A program made the translations under genes and the position numbers. 64,000 nucleotides of DNA, taken from Neorhizobium huautlense. Its GTDB lineage: Bacteria; Pseudomonadota; Alphaproteobacteria; Rhizobiales; Rhizobiaceae. The stretch covers positions 62,001 through 126,000 of the forward strand of contig NZ_JAUSRF010000005.1 of NCBI RefSeq assembly GCF_030811685.1, in the 5' to 3' direction. The notes under the pieces were generated by a model. That model saw nothing but the letters and a program-made list of their open reading frames with translations, did no database searches and had not been told where the DNA came from. Below are positions 26,070 to 36,980 of the stretch, piece after piece; the first letter of the stretch is position 1; every line of letters starts with the position of its first letter.

Positions 26070-27851
26070 TCAAAGCAGCGGGCGTTCGGCCGCGCGGGCC
26101 GGCCAGTGGGCAATCGGTTTCGACTGACCTTTCATCGAAATAGTCAGTCGTGTGAAACTGTTGACGGATGTGTAGAGGCTGAAGAAACGGTCGAGCACGG
26201 CACCGAACAGATAGGCGGACGGACGGTCGATCGCGGCCGGATCAAATTCCAGCGCGATCTCGGTGCCCGGTACCATGCCACCGCTTCCGAGACGCGCTGT
26301 CGAACTTTCGGCGCGGATCTTGATCAGTGCATCGACCAGCTGCTTGGTTTCCGGGCTGTCGCGAAAGGCATAAAGCGAGAGCACATCCTTCAGCGCCGCA
26401 CCTTCATTGTCGAACAGCGACAGGTGGTTGAGCAGAAGATGCGAAACGAGGCGCCAGTTGCGGCCGTCCTGATCGTTCATGCGCACGGATGGCGTCGGCG
26501 GCATCAGCGCTTCCACGCCCGAGACCGCTTCATGACCCGATGCCAGCTGCAGGAAGGGATGGCCGCCGCCGAAAGGCAGCTGTTCCGGCAGTTCGCGGTT
26601 GAGGCACAGCGTGTCGATACCGGCAACGGCGTCGATCGGGCCGGCAAACCGTCGGTCGCGATCCACAAAGGCGATGTCCATGTCGCTCGTGCCGTCTTCC
26701 TCGTCGAAGCGGCGATAGGCCTGCCAATAGGCGGTGCTGTTGCCGGCACGCTGGCTGCGGCCGAAAAACGGCTGGCAATGTTCTTCCTGTCCGCGCGAAC
26801 CGGTCAGAAGAACCCGCTCGACCGAATAGATCTCACGGGTCTTCTGGCGTCGGGCGTCCGGCAGAAGCCGATATTCGGTACGAGTTCCATCGACCGTAAT
26901 CGGCTCGCAGGTCTGCCGGAACAGGTTGACGACCGGCGTCGCGTTCAAAACGAAATCGCGGGCGGACACCGTGCGCTCGAGCTTGGTATCGGTTTCCTTG
27001 AGATAGATGAAGATTTCCAGCGCCTGATCCTTCCAGGCGCTCAATCCCTCGATATCGAGGAACAGGTATTTCTGCGGCAGCGCGAAAAACTCGGTCAGCA
27101 GGCGGTAACCGATAAAACTCGGGGCCGGATAGGGAAGCATCGCTTCCTTCTCGTCAAAGCCAACCGATTTCAGATTGCGCGCCGGCAGGAAGACCGGGTT
27201 GCGGTCGTCGCCGTGACGGGCCAGTGCGATGCCGAGCGTGTGGTTGGCGAGAAGCTCGTAGATCGCTACCGCCTGGCCCCAGGCGGACGGGATGTGCAGG
27301 CGCAGGCGATCGATGCCCAGTTCGCCGAACGGCTTTCTGGCATCGAGCGTGCGCAGCGACAACCGCAGACAACCGGCAACACCATTGTATGGCGAAAGCG
27401 GTGCATTGATCGGCTGACCCTGAAGGGTCGCGCCGGTGATCTCGATCGGCGCCATCTCCACGTCCTGCGTGGTGCGGAAACGGCAGGATTCGCCGCCGAT
27501 CGGTTCGGCCAGAATTTCGGTGTGGCGCGGCACTGTCTGCACCGAAGCCAGCGTGTCGCTCGGATTGAAGCGCACGATGCTCATCGACGGCAGCGGTGCG
27601 AGATAATGCGGGTATAGCGTTTCCAGAAGCCCGTCGGTCAGTTCCGGAAACTCGTCGTCGAGTTTCTGGCGCACACGCGCTGCGGAAAAGGCAAAGCTCT
27701 GGATCAGTCGCTCGACATGCGGATCGTCGGCGACATCGCCGGTCATGCGCAGTCGGCCTGCGATCTTTGGAAAGGCGTCGGCAAACCGGGCGGCGCGCTT
27801 GCGCAGCGCACCGAGTTCCTCGTTGTAACGATTGAGAAAACCGTCAGCCAT
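26070..27851 (-). CDS. tssF: T6SS baseplate protein TssF (ImpG)
   Basis: A 593-residue baseplate wedge subunit. It opens with FLNRYNEELGALRKRAARFA and FPKIAGRLRM, the signature of TssF, followed by VERLIQSFAFSAARVRQKLD and TDGLLETLYPHYLAPLPSM. The size matches the family (about 590-630). Starting at ATG 27851 removes 25 N-terminal residues of an upstream in-frame extension that overlaps tssE and is not conserved. The start overlaps the end of tssE by eight bases. Confidence 0.94.
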   Translation of the reverse strand: MADGFLNRYNEELGALRKRAARFADAFPKIAGRLRMTGDVADDPHVERLIQSFAFSAARVRQKLDDEFPELTDGLLETLYPHYLAPLPSMSIVRFNPSDTLASVQTVPRHTEILAEPIGGESCRFRTTQDVEMAPIEITGATLQGQPINAPLSPYNGVAGCLRLSLRTLDARKPFGELGIDRLRLHIPSAWGQAVAIYELLANHTLGIALARHGDDRNPVFLPARNLKSVGFDEKEAMLPYPAPSFIGYRLLTEFFALPQKYLFLDIEGLSAWKDQALEIFIYLKETDTKLERTVSARDFVLNATPVVNLFRQTCEPITVDGTRTEYRLLPDARRQKTREIYSVERVLLTGSRGQEEHCQPFFGRSQRAGNSTAYWQAYRRFDEEDGTSDMDIAFVDRDRRFAGPIDAVAGIDTLCLNRELPEQLPFGGGHPFLQLASGHEAVSGVEALMPPTPSVRMNDQDGRNWRLVSHLLLNHLSLFDNEGAALKDVLSLYAFRDSPETKQLVDALIKIRAESSTARLGSGGMVPGTEIALEFDPAAIDRPSAYLFGAVLDRFFSLYTSVNSFTRLTISMKGQSKPIAHWPARAAERPLL

Positions 27852-28353
27852 TGGCCGCCTCCACGAGGAAACGCTGTGTGGACGGATCAATGGTGGATTC
27901 GAAACTGATCGGCGGCATGCCTTCATGCAGGCGGAAGCTCGCCTGGATGCGCATGCGCAGCGCCCGTTCGGTCATCGTCCGGCTTTTCAGGATCGTGACC
28001 CGCACTTCCGACAGTCGCGTCTCGAACATGGAAATGCGGCGCTCGATCATGCGGGCAAGCGAAAGCTTTGCCTCGTCCGTGACCAGATTGGCTGACACCA
28101 TACCGTCGAGACCGTAGCTTACCAGCGCATCCTTCAACTCCGTCAGTTCGGAAGGTGGGGCAGAGGGGCAGCGGCGTGTGTTGAGCAATGACTCGAGGTC
28201 GCGACGGATCGCTTCCCGCATCTGGCGGGTCTGATCTGTCACGCTTGCCGGCGGGTCGAAGTCGCGATCGGGCGCGTCGTCGATCAGCCGGTCCAGAATG
28301 GACCGGGACAGAACGCGGTCACGCGGCCGATAGCGCTCCAGCGGGTCAACCAT
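27844..28353 (-). CDS. tssE: T6SS gp25-like baseplate protein TssE (ImpF)
   Basis: A 169-residue protein of the phage gp25 family that nucleates the sheath at the baseplate. It has DRVLSRSILDRLIDDAPDRD near the N-terminus, then MREAIRRDLESLLNTRRCP and LVSYGLDGM, the core gp25 motif, and ERRISMFETRLSEVRVTIL. ATG 28353 overlaps the tagJ stop by eight bases; further upstream in-frame codons lie inside tagJ in another frame and were not used. Confidence 0.92.
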   Translation of the reverse strand: MVDPLERYRPRDRVLSRSILDRLIDDAPDRDFDPPASVTDQTRQMREAIRRDLESLLNTRRCPSAPPSELTELKDALVSYGLDGMVSANLVTDEAKLSLARMIERRISMFETRLSEVRVTILKSRTMTERALRMRIQASFRLHEGMPPISFESTIDPSTQRFLVEAANG

Positions 28354-29173
28354 GCGCAACCTCGCGGGCAGCATCGACCGTCGCCGTTTCCAGGCTTTCC
28401 GTGTCGTGGAAGGAGGCCAGATCGTCACCGGCGAGGAACGAGCGCTGGCCGCGGCCGGTGGTGATGCCGGTTGGCTCCTCCACCCATTCGGTTTCGCGGC
28501 CCAGCCGCAGTCGGTCATCCGTGCCGGTGCCATGATAGATGGCCGGCAGCAGGACGGGCGCGACAGCACCGTCGATCAACGACAGTTCGGCACGGCGGAA
28601 GGCGAGATCACGCGGACGGGCGATCGGCTCGATGGTCAATTCGGCGATCTTGGCGAAATCGATCCACAGATAGGCGCCACCGGTCATGATCACTTCCAGC
28701 GCATGCGGCGTGCGGTCATCGAGATCACGGAAATCGTCGATGCGCTTGCCGTTCATGATGATGGCGCGTTCGCCGCGCAGTTCTTCGAGGCGCTGCAGTT
28801 CTGCGACAGCCTCTTCACCATTGCCTTCGCGGTGGGCGATGCCGACCTTGACGGCCAGCTTGTCGAGTTCGCTCGGGCCTTGCGGAAATTCCGGCACGGC
28901 GCTGGTTTCATACCATGCATTGCGGGCAGCCATGCCGCGCAACTCGTTGCGTAAAAGCGCAAAGCCCATCGTCGCATCCGGCGCAAACGTGACGGCGAGG
29001 CCGCACTGGTTGTCGGCACGCTCGTAATCGCCTGCCAGAACAAGCAGGTCGATATAGAGATTGCGGGCGTCCTGATCGGACGGTTTTGCTTTCAGGTGCG
29101 CCTTGGCTGCATCGAGTGCCTCATCAAGAGCGTTTTCGCTGAGCAGGCGGGCGATGCTTTCGGACAGCGTCAT
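28346..29173 (-). CDS. tagJ: T6SS accessory protein TagJ (ImpE)
   Basis: A 275-residue ImpE-family protein. The N-terminal half is helical and TPR-like (ALDEALDAAKAHLKAKPSDQ, DLLVLAGDYERADNQCGLAV), and the C-terminal half holds the ImpE domain (WIDFAKIAELTIEPIARPRD, LPAIYHGTGTDDRLRLGRET). Family members bind the TssB sheath subunit and can adjust ClpV-driven sheath turnover. The start overlaps the stop of tssC40 by four bases (ATGA). Confidence 0.9.
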   Translation of the reverse strand: MTLSESIARLLSENALDEALDAAKAHLKAKPSDQDARNLYIDLLVLAGDYERADNQCGLAVTFAPDATMGFALLRNELRGMAARNAWYETSAVPEFPQGPSELDKLAVKVGIAHREGNGEEAVAELQRLEELRGERAIIMNGKRIDDFRDLDDRTPHALEVIMTGGAYLWIDFAKIAELTIEPIARPRDLAFRRAELSLIDGAVAPVLLPAIYHGTGTDDRLRLGRETEWVEEPTGITTGRGQRSFLAGDDLASFHDTESLETATVDAAREVAHG

Positions 29174-30567
29174 GCGGACATCCTTCTGGGTTGCGAACCT
29201 TCATTCGCGGAAGCGGTACGGCTGCCACTCATCGTTTCGGCGATGAGGTGGAAGCTGGTGGAAACGTCGTCGAGCTGGAAATGCGGCTGCAGACGAACGG
29301 TACAGGAGAACGTGCCCGGCTTGCCGGGGATCTCGGCCACAGTGATTCCGGCAGAACGCAGCGGGAAACGCGTGCGCAGCGCCAGATCGGCATCGTCGTT
29401 TCCGAGCGTGTAGGCGGTCAGCCAGTCTTCCAGCTTCCGCTCGATCGAGCGCGCATCGGATAGCTGGCCGATCTCGTCGCGCATGATCACCTTCAGGTAA
29501 TGCGAGAAACGCGAGGCGCAGAGCACATATTGCAGCATGGCGGCGATGCGGGCGTTCTGGCGGGCATTTTCGTTGGAATAATGCTGCGGCGCATGCATCG
29601 ACTGGTTGGAGTTGAAGATGGCAGATGCCGAAAGATAGGTGGTGGCGACCGGCACGATGCCGAGTTCGCAGAACTGCTGTTCCTGGCCGGTCGTCAGGCG
29701 AATTTCCACCGGCGCCTGCGCCGACAGGCCTTCGCTCTCGGTGCCGAAATCATAAGGTGCCAGTTCCGACGTGCTCAGCATGCCGCCATCAATGGCATCC
29801 TGCGTGACGCCACGGATATCGGCAAACCAGCCTGAATCGATGAAATTGCGGATGACCACGGTGGCGAAGGCAAAGGCCGCATTGCCCCACAGAAGCGAAC
29901 TGCCATCCTCGGCAATCTCCTCGCGGAAGGGAAAGCGGTCGTCGCGATGGCGGGCAAACGGTTCGAACGGCGCGCGCATCAGGATACGCGGTGCTACGAG
30001 GCCGAGAAAACGGGAATCGTCGCGTGCGCGAAGACCGTTCCAGCGGATGCGGGTCGGGTCGCTCGCCAGCCAGGAGAAATCTTGCACGCGGCCGAGTTCC
30101 TGAAAATCCTCAAGCCCCAGCGCTCCGGCCGAGGCACCGGCCACGAAGGGACAAAAGGCGGCAGCCGCCACCATGCCAAGCTGCGTCAGCGTGCTGACCG
30201 GATCGCCGCCCTTCGGTTCCTCGTGGGAAAAATGGTAATCACCGACCAACAGCCCGTAAGGCTCGCCGCCCGGCATGCCGAATTCACGGCTGTAGATCAG
30301 CTCGAACAGATGGCTCTGGTCGAAATCCGGGGCGCGTTCCATGCTGCGCGCCAGTTCCTTCCAGCTCAGGCTCAAAAGCTTGATCTTGACGTCACCGCCA
30401 CGGGTGGATTCGCGCACGAGCATGGCAATACCGCGCCACCGTGCCTCCATCGCCTGAAAATCAGGGTGGTGCAGGATCGCGTTAACCTGAACGTTCAGCG
30501 CCTCGTCTATCAACGAGATCAACTGGTCCGCCCGGCGCCGCCATTCTGTGCTGGAACCCATGGTCAT
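29170..30567 (-). CDS. tssC40: T6SS sheath protein TssC40 (ImpD; second TssC paralogue)
   Basis: A 465-residue VipB-family protein, paralogous to the adjacent TssC41. It keeps the EARWRGIAMLVRES (W-R-G), IYSREFGMPGGEPYGLLVGDY and ASRFSHYLKVIMRDEIGQL motifs. Two TssC genes in tandem are typical of the Agrobacterium locus. No clear Shine-Dalgarno sequence precedes ATG 30567, and a strong hairpin lies in the gap to tssC41, so the level of this paralogue is probably set lower than that of TssC41 (inference). Confidence 0.92.
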   Translation of the reverse strand: MTMGSSTEWRRRADQLISLIDEALNVQVNAILHHPDFQAMEARWRGIAMLVRESTRGGDVKIKLLSLSWKELARSMERAPDFDQSHLFELIYSREFGMPGGEPYGLLVGDYHFSHEEPKGGDPVSTLTQLGMVAAAAFCPFVAGASAGALGLEDFQELGRVQDFSWLASDPTRIRWNGLRARDDSRFLGLVAPRILMRAPFEPFARHRDDRFPFREEIAEDGSSLLWGNAAFAFATVVIRNFIDSGWFADIRGVTQDAIDGGMLSTSELAPYDFGTESEGLSAQAPVEIRLTTGQEQQFCELGIVPVATTYLSASAIFNSNQSMHAPQHYSNENARQNARIAAMLQYVLCASRFSHYLKVIMRDEIGQLSDARSIERKLEDWLTAYTLGNDDADLALRTRFPLRSAGITVAEIPGKPGTFSCTVRLQPHFQLDDVSTSFHLIAETMSGSRTASANEGSQPRRMSA

Positions 30568-30591
30568 TATGTTTTGCCGAAATATCGAATG

Positions 30592-30629
30592 AAAAAAGGA
30601 GAAGACGCGCGGCGAAATTCGCCGCGCGT
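30592..30629 (-). terminator. Strong hairpin with T-run between tssC41 and tssC40
   Basis: Read on the minus strand, a near-perfect inverted repeat (30605-30629; arms ACGCGCGGCGAA and TTCGCCGCGCGT, one-base centre) is followed by CTTCTCCTTTTTTC. This is an intrinsic terminator or attenuator shape inside an operon whose downstream genes are essential, so it probably sets a step-down in expression after tssB-tssC41. Confidence 0.65.
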
Positions 30630-30640
30630 GTCGTCAGGTT

Positions 30641-32122
<1,482 letters not shown>

Positions 32123-32251
32123 GTCTCAAATCCTTTTTTATGAGCAGCGCGCCGGAAGGTTTGTCCGGGATTGGGCGATACTCAAAACAAATAGACGGGC
32201 ATTTTCTGATGCGCGACCGGCGTTTCGTCCGTTGCCGCGCACCGCCGGCAC

Positions 32252-32764
32252 TCAGTTGACGGCGTCTTTCTTGTCGCCGCCAAGCTGGGCAACGAGCTGG
32301 GAAAGATCGGCCTTGTTCTGCAGAATGTCTTCGAGCAGACGTTCCAGTTCTTCCGAACGGTCGGCTTTGCTCATCAGATCGCGCAGTTCGTTGCGGGCGT
32401 CGAGGAGGGCCTTCAACGCTGGAACCTGATTGACCACCGAACCCGGCTCGAAATCTTCCATGCTTTCGAATTTCAGCGAAACCGGAAGCTGGGTGCCGTC
32501 ACCCTGCAGGGTGTTGTCGACCGAAATCGTCAGGCCCGGCGTCATGCGGCGCATCACGTCATCGAAATTGTCGCGGTCGATCTGCACGAACTTGCGCTCG
32601 CCGAACGGTTTGAGCGGCTGGGTGGGGTTGCCGGAAAAATCACCTAGAACGCCAACAACGAAGGGCAGTTCCTTCACCACCATGGCGCCTTCGGTTTCCA
32701 CTTCGTACTTGATGTGGACGCGGGGCTTGCGAACCCGTTCCAGCTTTTCATGTACACTTGCCAT
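32252..32764 (-). CDS. tssB: T6SS contractile sheath small subunit TssB (ImpB/VipA)
   Basis: A 170-residue VipA-family protein. It shows [33 protein letters not shown] and the conserved [16 protein letters not shown]. Its C-terminal helix (about residues 125-160) is the region that in other systems binds TssC and TagJ. ATG 32764 follows AAGGAG; the in-frame TTG just upstream was not used. Sheath contraction driven by TssBC propels the Hcp tube. Confidence 0.95.
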   Translation of the reverse strand: MASVHEKLERVRKPRVHIKYEVETEGAMVVKELPFVVGVLGDFSGNPTQPLKPFGERKFVQIDRDNFDDVMRRMTPGLTISVDNTLQGDGTQLPVSLKFESMEDFEPGSVVNQVPALKALLDARNELRDLMSKADRSEELERLLEDILQNKADLSQLVAQLGGDKKDAVN

Positions 32765-32853
32765 CAAAAGTCTCCTTCATGCCATCGGCAAAATTACGAA
32801 TTCAGATTGTTGCGTAAGCCAATCGGACAAGGCCCGATTGCAATTAAATCTTC

Positions 32854-33924
32854 TCAACCCCCTCTGTTTTCGGTGGAGGGTTGAATGCCGGCGGCCGTCA
32901 ACACGGCGTGACGCGCATGCTGTTCGGGCAAAAGCTCGGCAAGAAGCTCGGAAAAATCCATGCGGCCACGACGCACCAGCGTCTCGATCGACATGGAAAT
33001 GGGGGAATGCGGCTCGGTGCGACGGAAATAGCGCGACACCGCGATCAGAAGCTCGAAGGCTTCTTCACGGGAGCGGATGCTGTCGGCCGTCACCGGGCGT
33101 GTGCGTGCCTGATCGTCCGCGGGCGCTGCCGATGCAGCGTCCGTCTGTCCGGTTTCCGGAGAGATTTCAATCGCTTGCACCGGTTCTGCATCGCTGATGC
33201 CGGCCAGAACGCGGATCGCCGATGCGGCCTCTTGCAAAACATTGCGTGTATTCGAACTCGGCGGAGCCTGCCTGCCGCAGCGCTCGTCAAGTATTTCTAC
33301 CATTCGGTCAAAAGCGGAAATGCACTCCATGAGAACGTGCAAATGCGCTGACATATTCGCGACACCGGCTTCCAGCGCCGCCTGCTGCAGATCTTCGCGA
33401 CGATCGTCTTCGCCGGGTCGCTGGCCAAGCTGGAAATCCCACAGCGAAAACTGTGCGAATTTTCCCCCCGGTATCAACGAACTCAAACGAATAGCCTGGA
33501 TGATCGTGCCTTCCGACCCGACACCGTTCAAGCCGGCAAAGGGGCTGAAACGCTCCTCGAAATCCTCGTCGCCGATCGAGTGAAGGTCGTCGAAATAGTT
33601 TTCCAAAAGCGACACGATGGACTGGTAGACATCGCGCAGGCCTTCGAAGCCGCGCAGTCGCACCTGGGCTTCTGCAACCCATGCTAATACTTCTACATCC
33701 TTACTCTCTGAAGTAAGAATCTGCAATCCAAGGTTGCTTACGTCTTGCCAGATAGGTGACAAGCCAATATTCTCACCCGGTGTTATTCCTCGTTCTGCAG
33801 CTCTCGCGGCATTACGGGCGTCTTTAATTCTATAGTATATTGGACGTGCAGAAGTACTTTCCCTGACGTTTTCTCCGCAGGGGCGCATTTCATCAAGTGG
33901 ATCTACGATCTGGCGCACATTCAC
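32854..33924 (-). CDS. tssA: T6SS TssA (ImpA), first gene of the imp operon
   Basis: A 356-residue ImpA-N-domain protein that caps or primes tube and sheath assembly. The conserved N-terminal block is IVDPLDEMRPCGENVR, then ARPIYYRIKDARNAARAAER and ESKDVEVLAWVAEAQVRLRG. The C-terminal part holds the short conserved RGRMDFSELLAELLPEQ. GTG 33924 was chosen: GGAG lies 11 bases upstream and it gives the family-typical MNVRQIVDPL opening; a TTG at 33999 would add 25 residues. The first 240 bases of the gene have visibly lower GC than the rest. Confidence 0.88.
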   Translation of the reverse strand: MNVRQIVDPLDEMRPCGENVRESTSARPIYYRIKDARNAARAAERGITPGENIGLSPIWQDVSNLGLQILTSESKDVEVLAWVAEAQVRLRGFEGLRDVYQSIVSLLENYFDDLHSIGDEDFEERFSPFAGLNGVGSEGTIIQAIRLSSLIPGGKFAQFSLWDFQLGQRPGEDDRREDLQQAALEAGVANMSAHLHVLMECISAFDRMVEILDERCGRQAPPSSNTRNVLQEAASAIRVLAGISDAEPVQAIEISPETGQTDAASAAPADDQARTRPVTADSIRSREEAFELLIAVSRYFRRTEPHSPISMSIETLVRRGRMDFSELLAELLPEQHARHAVLTAAGIQPSTENRGG

Positions 33925-33990
33925 GCGACGATTATCTCCGTTTATATAAGGTATTTCGTAACTAAGGCTATAATGTTGGGCGATATAACG

Positions 33991-34011
33991 TCTTGTCAAC
34001 CTCAGACAAGA
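33991..34011. promoter_or_regulatory. Inverted repeat in the divergent tssA/clpV promoter region
   Basis: TCTTGTC-N7-GACAAGA lies in the AT-rich region 33925-34157 that separates the two divergent T6SS operons. It is placed where one regulator could control both. The rest of the region shows no gene and no promoter that could be called with confidence. Confidence 0.35.
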
Positions 34012-34157
34012 GGTGTCAATTTTATGACGAAGACATGAGATACTTTTTCGAAAAATAGGGGATTTTTACGACTGGACAAGGTGAGATGATCGCCCTAGTT
34101 GTCGCCGGACATCTCGAAAAGAGCACCGTACAGCCAACAGCAAACAGGACTTGCCTG

Positions 34158-36941
34158 ATGTCGCATATCGATCTCAACCGTCTGATCAGAACGCTTGAGC
34201 CTAATCTGCGTGTCGGTCTTGAGACAGCGGCATCGCTTGCCGCGCGTCACCAGCATGCTGCCGTGGACATTGCCCACTGGTTGCGTGCGCTGCTCGATCA
34301 GCCGGCATTTTCCGCCGTGTTCGAAGAACTGGACGTGCCATCCGAGGCTTTGCGTACGGAACTGGATGCTTCGATTTCCGATATACGCCGGGAAGACGGC
34401 GCGTCACTTGCGCTGTCCCAGAACTTGCTGTCGTTGGCGCGTGAAGCCTGGCTTTCTGCTTCGCTGCAGTCCGGTCGTTCCATCGTTATTCTTGGCGATC
34501 TTCTGTCCGCATTGAATGCGGATCAATCGCTGCGCGTTGCCGCCCGCGGTATTGCGCCGTCGCTGCGTTCGCTCAACCGAGCGAAACTCGACGGCTTGCT
34601 GGAAAAGGCACAGACAGAACCGGGCGGACAATCGGAGCCGGCGTTGAATGCGCCGGCTTCTGCGTCCCAGGGCAACGAATTCCTGCGTCTTTATACCCGC
34701 GACATGACCGAGGATGCGCGCTCCGGCAAGATCGACCCGGTCATCGGGCGCGATGGCGAATTGCGCCAGGTCGTCGATATCCTGATGCGCCGCCGCCAGA
34801 ACAATCCTATCCTCGTTGGCGAAGCCGGTGTCGGTAAAACAGCCGTGGCGGAAGCCTTCGCGCTTGAAATCGTTGCCGGAAACGTGCCGGAACGTCTGAA
34901 GGACGTCAAACTTCTGCTGCTCGATCTCAGCCTTCTGCAGGCGGGCGCCGGTGTGAAGGGCGAGTTCGAACGCCGCCTTCATGGCGTCGTTGATGCCGTC
35001 AAGGCGTCCGACAAGCCGATCATCCTGTTCATCGATGAGGCGCATGGCCTGATCGGTGCGGGCGGCCAGGCGGGCAATGGCGATGCCGCCAATATCCTGA
35101 AGCCCGCGCTGGCGCGTGGCGAGCTGCGCACCATCGCGGCCACCACCTGGAGCGAATACAAGCGTTACATCGAAAAGGATGCGGCGCTGACCCGTCGTTT
35201 CCAGACGGTTCTCGTCAACGAGCCGGATGAAAAGACCGCCGTGCGCATGCTGCGTGGCGTGGCCGGAAACCTGAAGCTTCACCACAAGGTCCGCATTCGC
35301 GACGAGGCAATCGTCGCCGCCGTGCAGCTTTCGGCGCGTTATCTGCCCGCGCGCCAGTTGCCGGACAAGGCGATCAGCATTCTCGATACGGCTGCCGCCG
35401 CTGTGGCATTGGCACGCCAGACGGTGCCGGAAGCGCTGAAAAGCCTGAAAAGCGAAAGCGAAATGCTGGAGGCGGAAGCCACCTGGCTGGAAGCCGAGCC
35501 GCAGACGGATGAAACCGCCGCACGTCTTGTCGAGATCAAGGCTGAGCGCGAGGATATTTCGCGAGAAATCGAAGCGCTCACCGGAAAATACGACAAGGAA
35601 ATGCAGCTGGCCCGCGAGGCGGACCGCCTCGAAGAAGCGTTCTCCGAAGACAATGCAGTGGCGCCACTGTTGGCAGATGATGCCGCGACCGATGGCGCCG
35701 CCAATGTCGCGCCGTTCCCGTCACAGGCGATGACGCCGGAAAGCGCGCGTGCGGCTCTCGTGTCCGCCGAGCGCAGCCTTGCCGTCACGGCTGGTGAAGC
35801 GCCGCTTATTCCGCGCGTGGTCGATCGCGATGTGGTTGCGACCATCATCGCCCGCTGGACCGGTATACCGGTCGGCAAGCTGCTGACCGATCAGGTCGAA
35901 ACGGTAAAGACGCTGGATGCGCGCCTGAAGGAGCGTGTTCTCGGTCAGGATGCCGCCATCGACCGTATCGCAGCCGCCATGCGCGCTGCCCGTGCTGGCC
36001 TGAACGATCCGCGTCGCCCGCCTGCCGTTTTCCTGCTGGTCGGCATGTCCGGCACCGGCAAGACCGAGACGGCGCTGACACTGGCCGACATGTTTTATGG
36101 CGGCAGCCAGCATCTCACCACGATCAACATGTCGGAGTTCAAGGAGGAGCATAAGATTTCCATGCTTCTCGGCTCTCCGGCCGGTTATGTCGGTTACGGC
36201 GAAGGCGGCGTGCTGACCGAAGCCGTTCGCCGCCGGCCTTATGGCGTGCTGTTGCTCGACGAGATCGACAAGGCGCATCCGGGCGTTCAGGAAATTTTCT
36301 ACCAGGTATTCGACAAGGGAACGCTGCGTGACGGCGAAGGCCGCGACATCGATTTCAAGAACACCACGATTGTCATGACGGCCAATACCGGCTCGGAGCT
36401 TTTGACATCGCTGGCGGCAGATCCGGACACGATGCCGGAAGGCGAGGCGCTGGAGCAATTGTTGCTGCCGGAGCTGCAAAAACATTTCAAGCCGGCTTTC
36501 GTCGGTCGCACCACGGTTCTGCCCTTCATGCCGCTGACGGCGGAAACGCTGTCGGGCATCATCGATATTCAGATCGATCGCATCCGCCAGCGCGTAAACG
36601 GTACTTACGGTTCTGCCGTGACGCTGTCTGCGGAAGCACGGGACGCATTGGTTTCGCGTGCGAAAAGCAGCGAGATGGGTGCGCGTGCCATCGAGGTGAT
36701 GATCGCTCGCGATCTGCTGCCGGTTCTTTCGACCTTCTTCCTCGACGTCATCACCGAGGGCCGCAAGGTCAAGCATATTACAATCAATTTTGACGGCCAG
36801 CACTTTGGCATCGATGCCGAAGACGCAAAGCCGCAACAGGAATTCGCTGCGCCGGACGGGGGTCGGGGTCGGCAGGCGGATGAAGAAGCCGGGGGACGCA
36901 AACGCGCCCCAGGACGATCGCGAAAGGCAACCACGCCTTAG
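34158..36941 (+). CDS. clpV: T6SS AAA+ ATPase ClpV (TssH)
   Basis: A 927-residue Clp/Hsp100 ATPase that disassembles contracted TssBC sheaths for reuse. It has an N-terminal Clp_N domain, a first AAA+ domain with Walker A GEAGVGKTA (about residue 220), a middle coiled-coil domain (about 430-500), a second AAA+ domain with GMSGTGKTE (about residue 627) and the Clp C-terminal domain. A basic, low-complexity tail of about 35 residues rich in Gly, Arg and Lys follows. ATG 34158 follows AGGA by eight bases; upstream in-frame codons from 34086 are not conserved. It is transcribed divergently from tssA and is followed by hcp. Confidence 0.95.
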   Translation: MSHIDLNRLIRTLEPNLRVGLETAASLAARHQHAAVDIAHWLRALLDQPAFSAVFEELDVPSEALRTELDASISDIRREDGASLALSQNLLSLAREAWLSASLQSGRSIVILGDLLSALNADQSLRVAARGIAPSLRSLNRAKLDGLLEKAQTEPGGQSEPALNAPASASQGNEFLRLYTRDMTEDARSGKIDPVIGRDGELRQVVDILMRRRQNNPILVGEAGVGKTAVAEAFALEIVAGNVPERLKDVKLLLLDLSLLQAGAGVKGEFERRLHGVVDAVKASDKPIILFIDEAHGLIGAGGQAGNGDAANILKPALARGELRTIAATTWSEYKRYIEKDAALTRRFQTVLVNEPDEKTAVRMLRGVAGNLKLHHKVRIRDEAIVAAVQLSARYLPARQLPDKAISILDTAAAAVALARQTVPEALKSLKSESEMLEAEATWLEAEPQTDETAARLVEIKAEREDISREIEALTGKYDKEMQLAREADRLEEAFSEDNAVAPLLADDAATDGAANVAPFPSQAMTPESARAALVSAERSLAVTAGEAPLIPRVVDRDVVATIIARWTGIPVGKLLTDQVETVKTLDARLKERVLGQDAAIDRIAAAMRAARAGLNDPRRPPAVFLLVGMSGTGKTETALTLADMFYGGSQHLTTINMSEFKEEHKISMLLGSPAGYVGYGEGGVLTEAVRRRPYGVLLLDEIDKAHPGVQEIFYQVFDKGTLRDGEGRDIDFKNTTIVMTANTGSELLTSLAADPDTMPEGEALEQLLLPELQKHFKPAFVGRTTVLPFMPLTAETLSGIIDIQIDRIRQRVNGTYGSAVTLSAEARDALVSRAKSSEMGARAIEVMIARDLLPVLSTFFLDVITEGRKVKHITINFDGQHFGIDAEDAKPQQEFAAPDGGRGRQADEEAGGRKRAPGRSRKATTP

Positions 36942-36980
36942 GCGCAACTAGGCAAAGACCTTTAAACAGGAGCTGATAGC

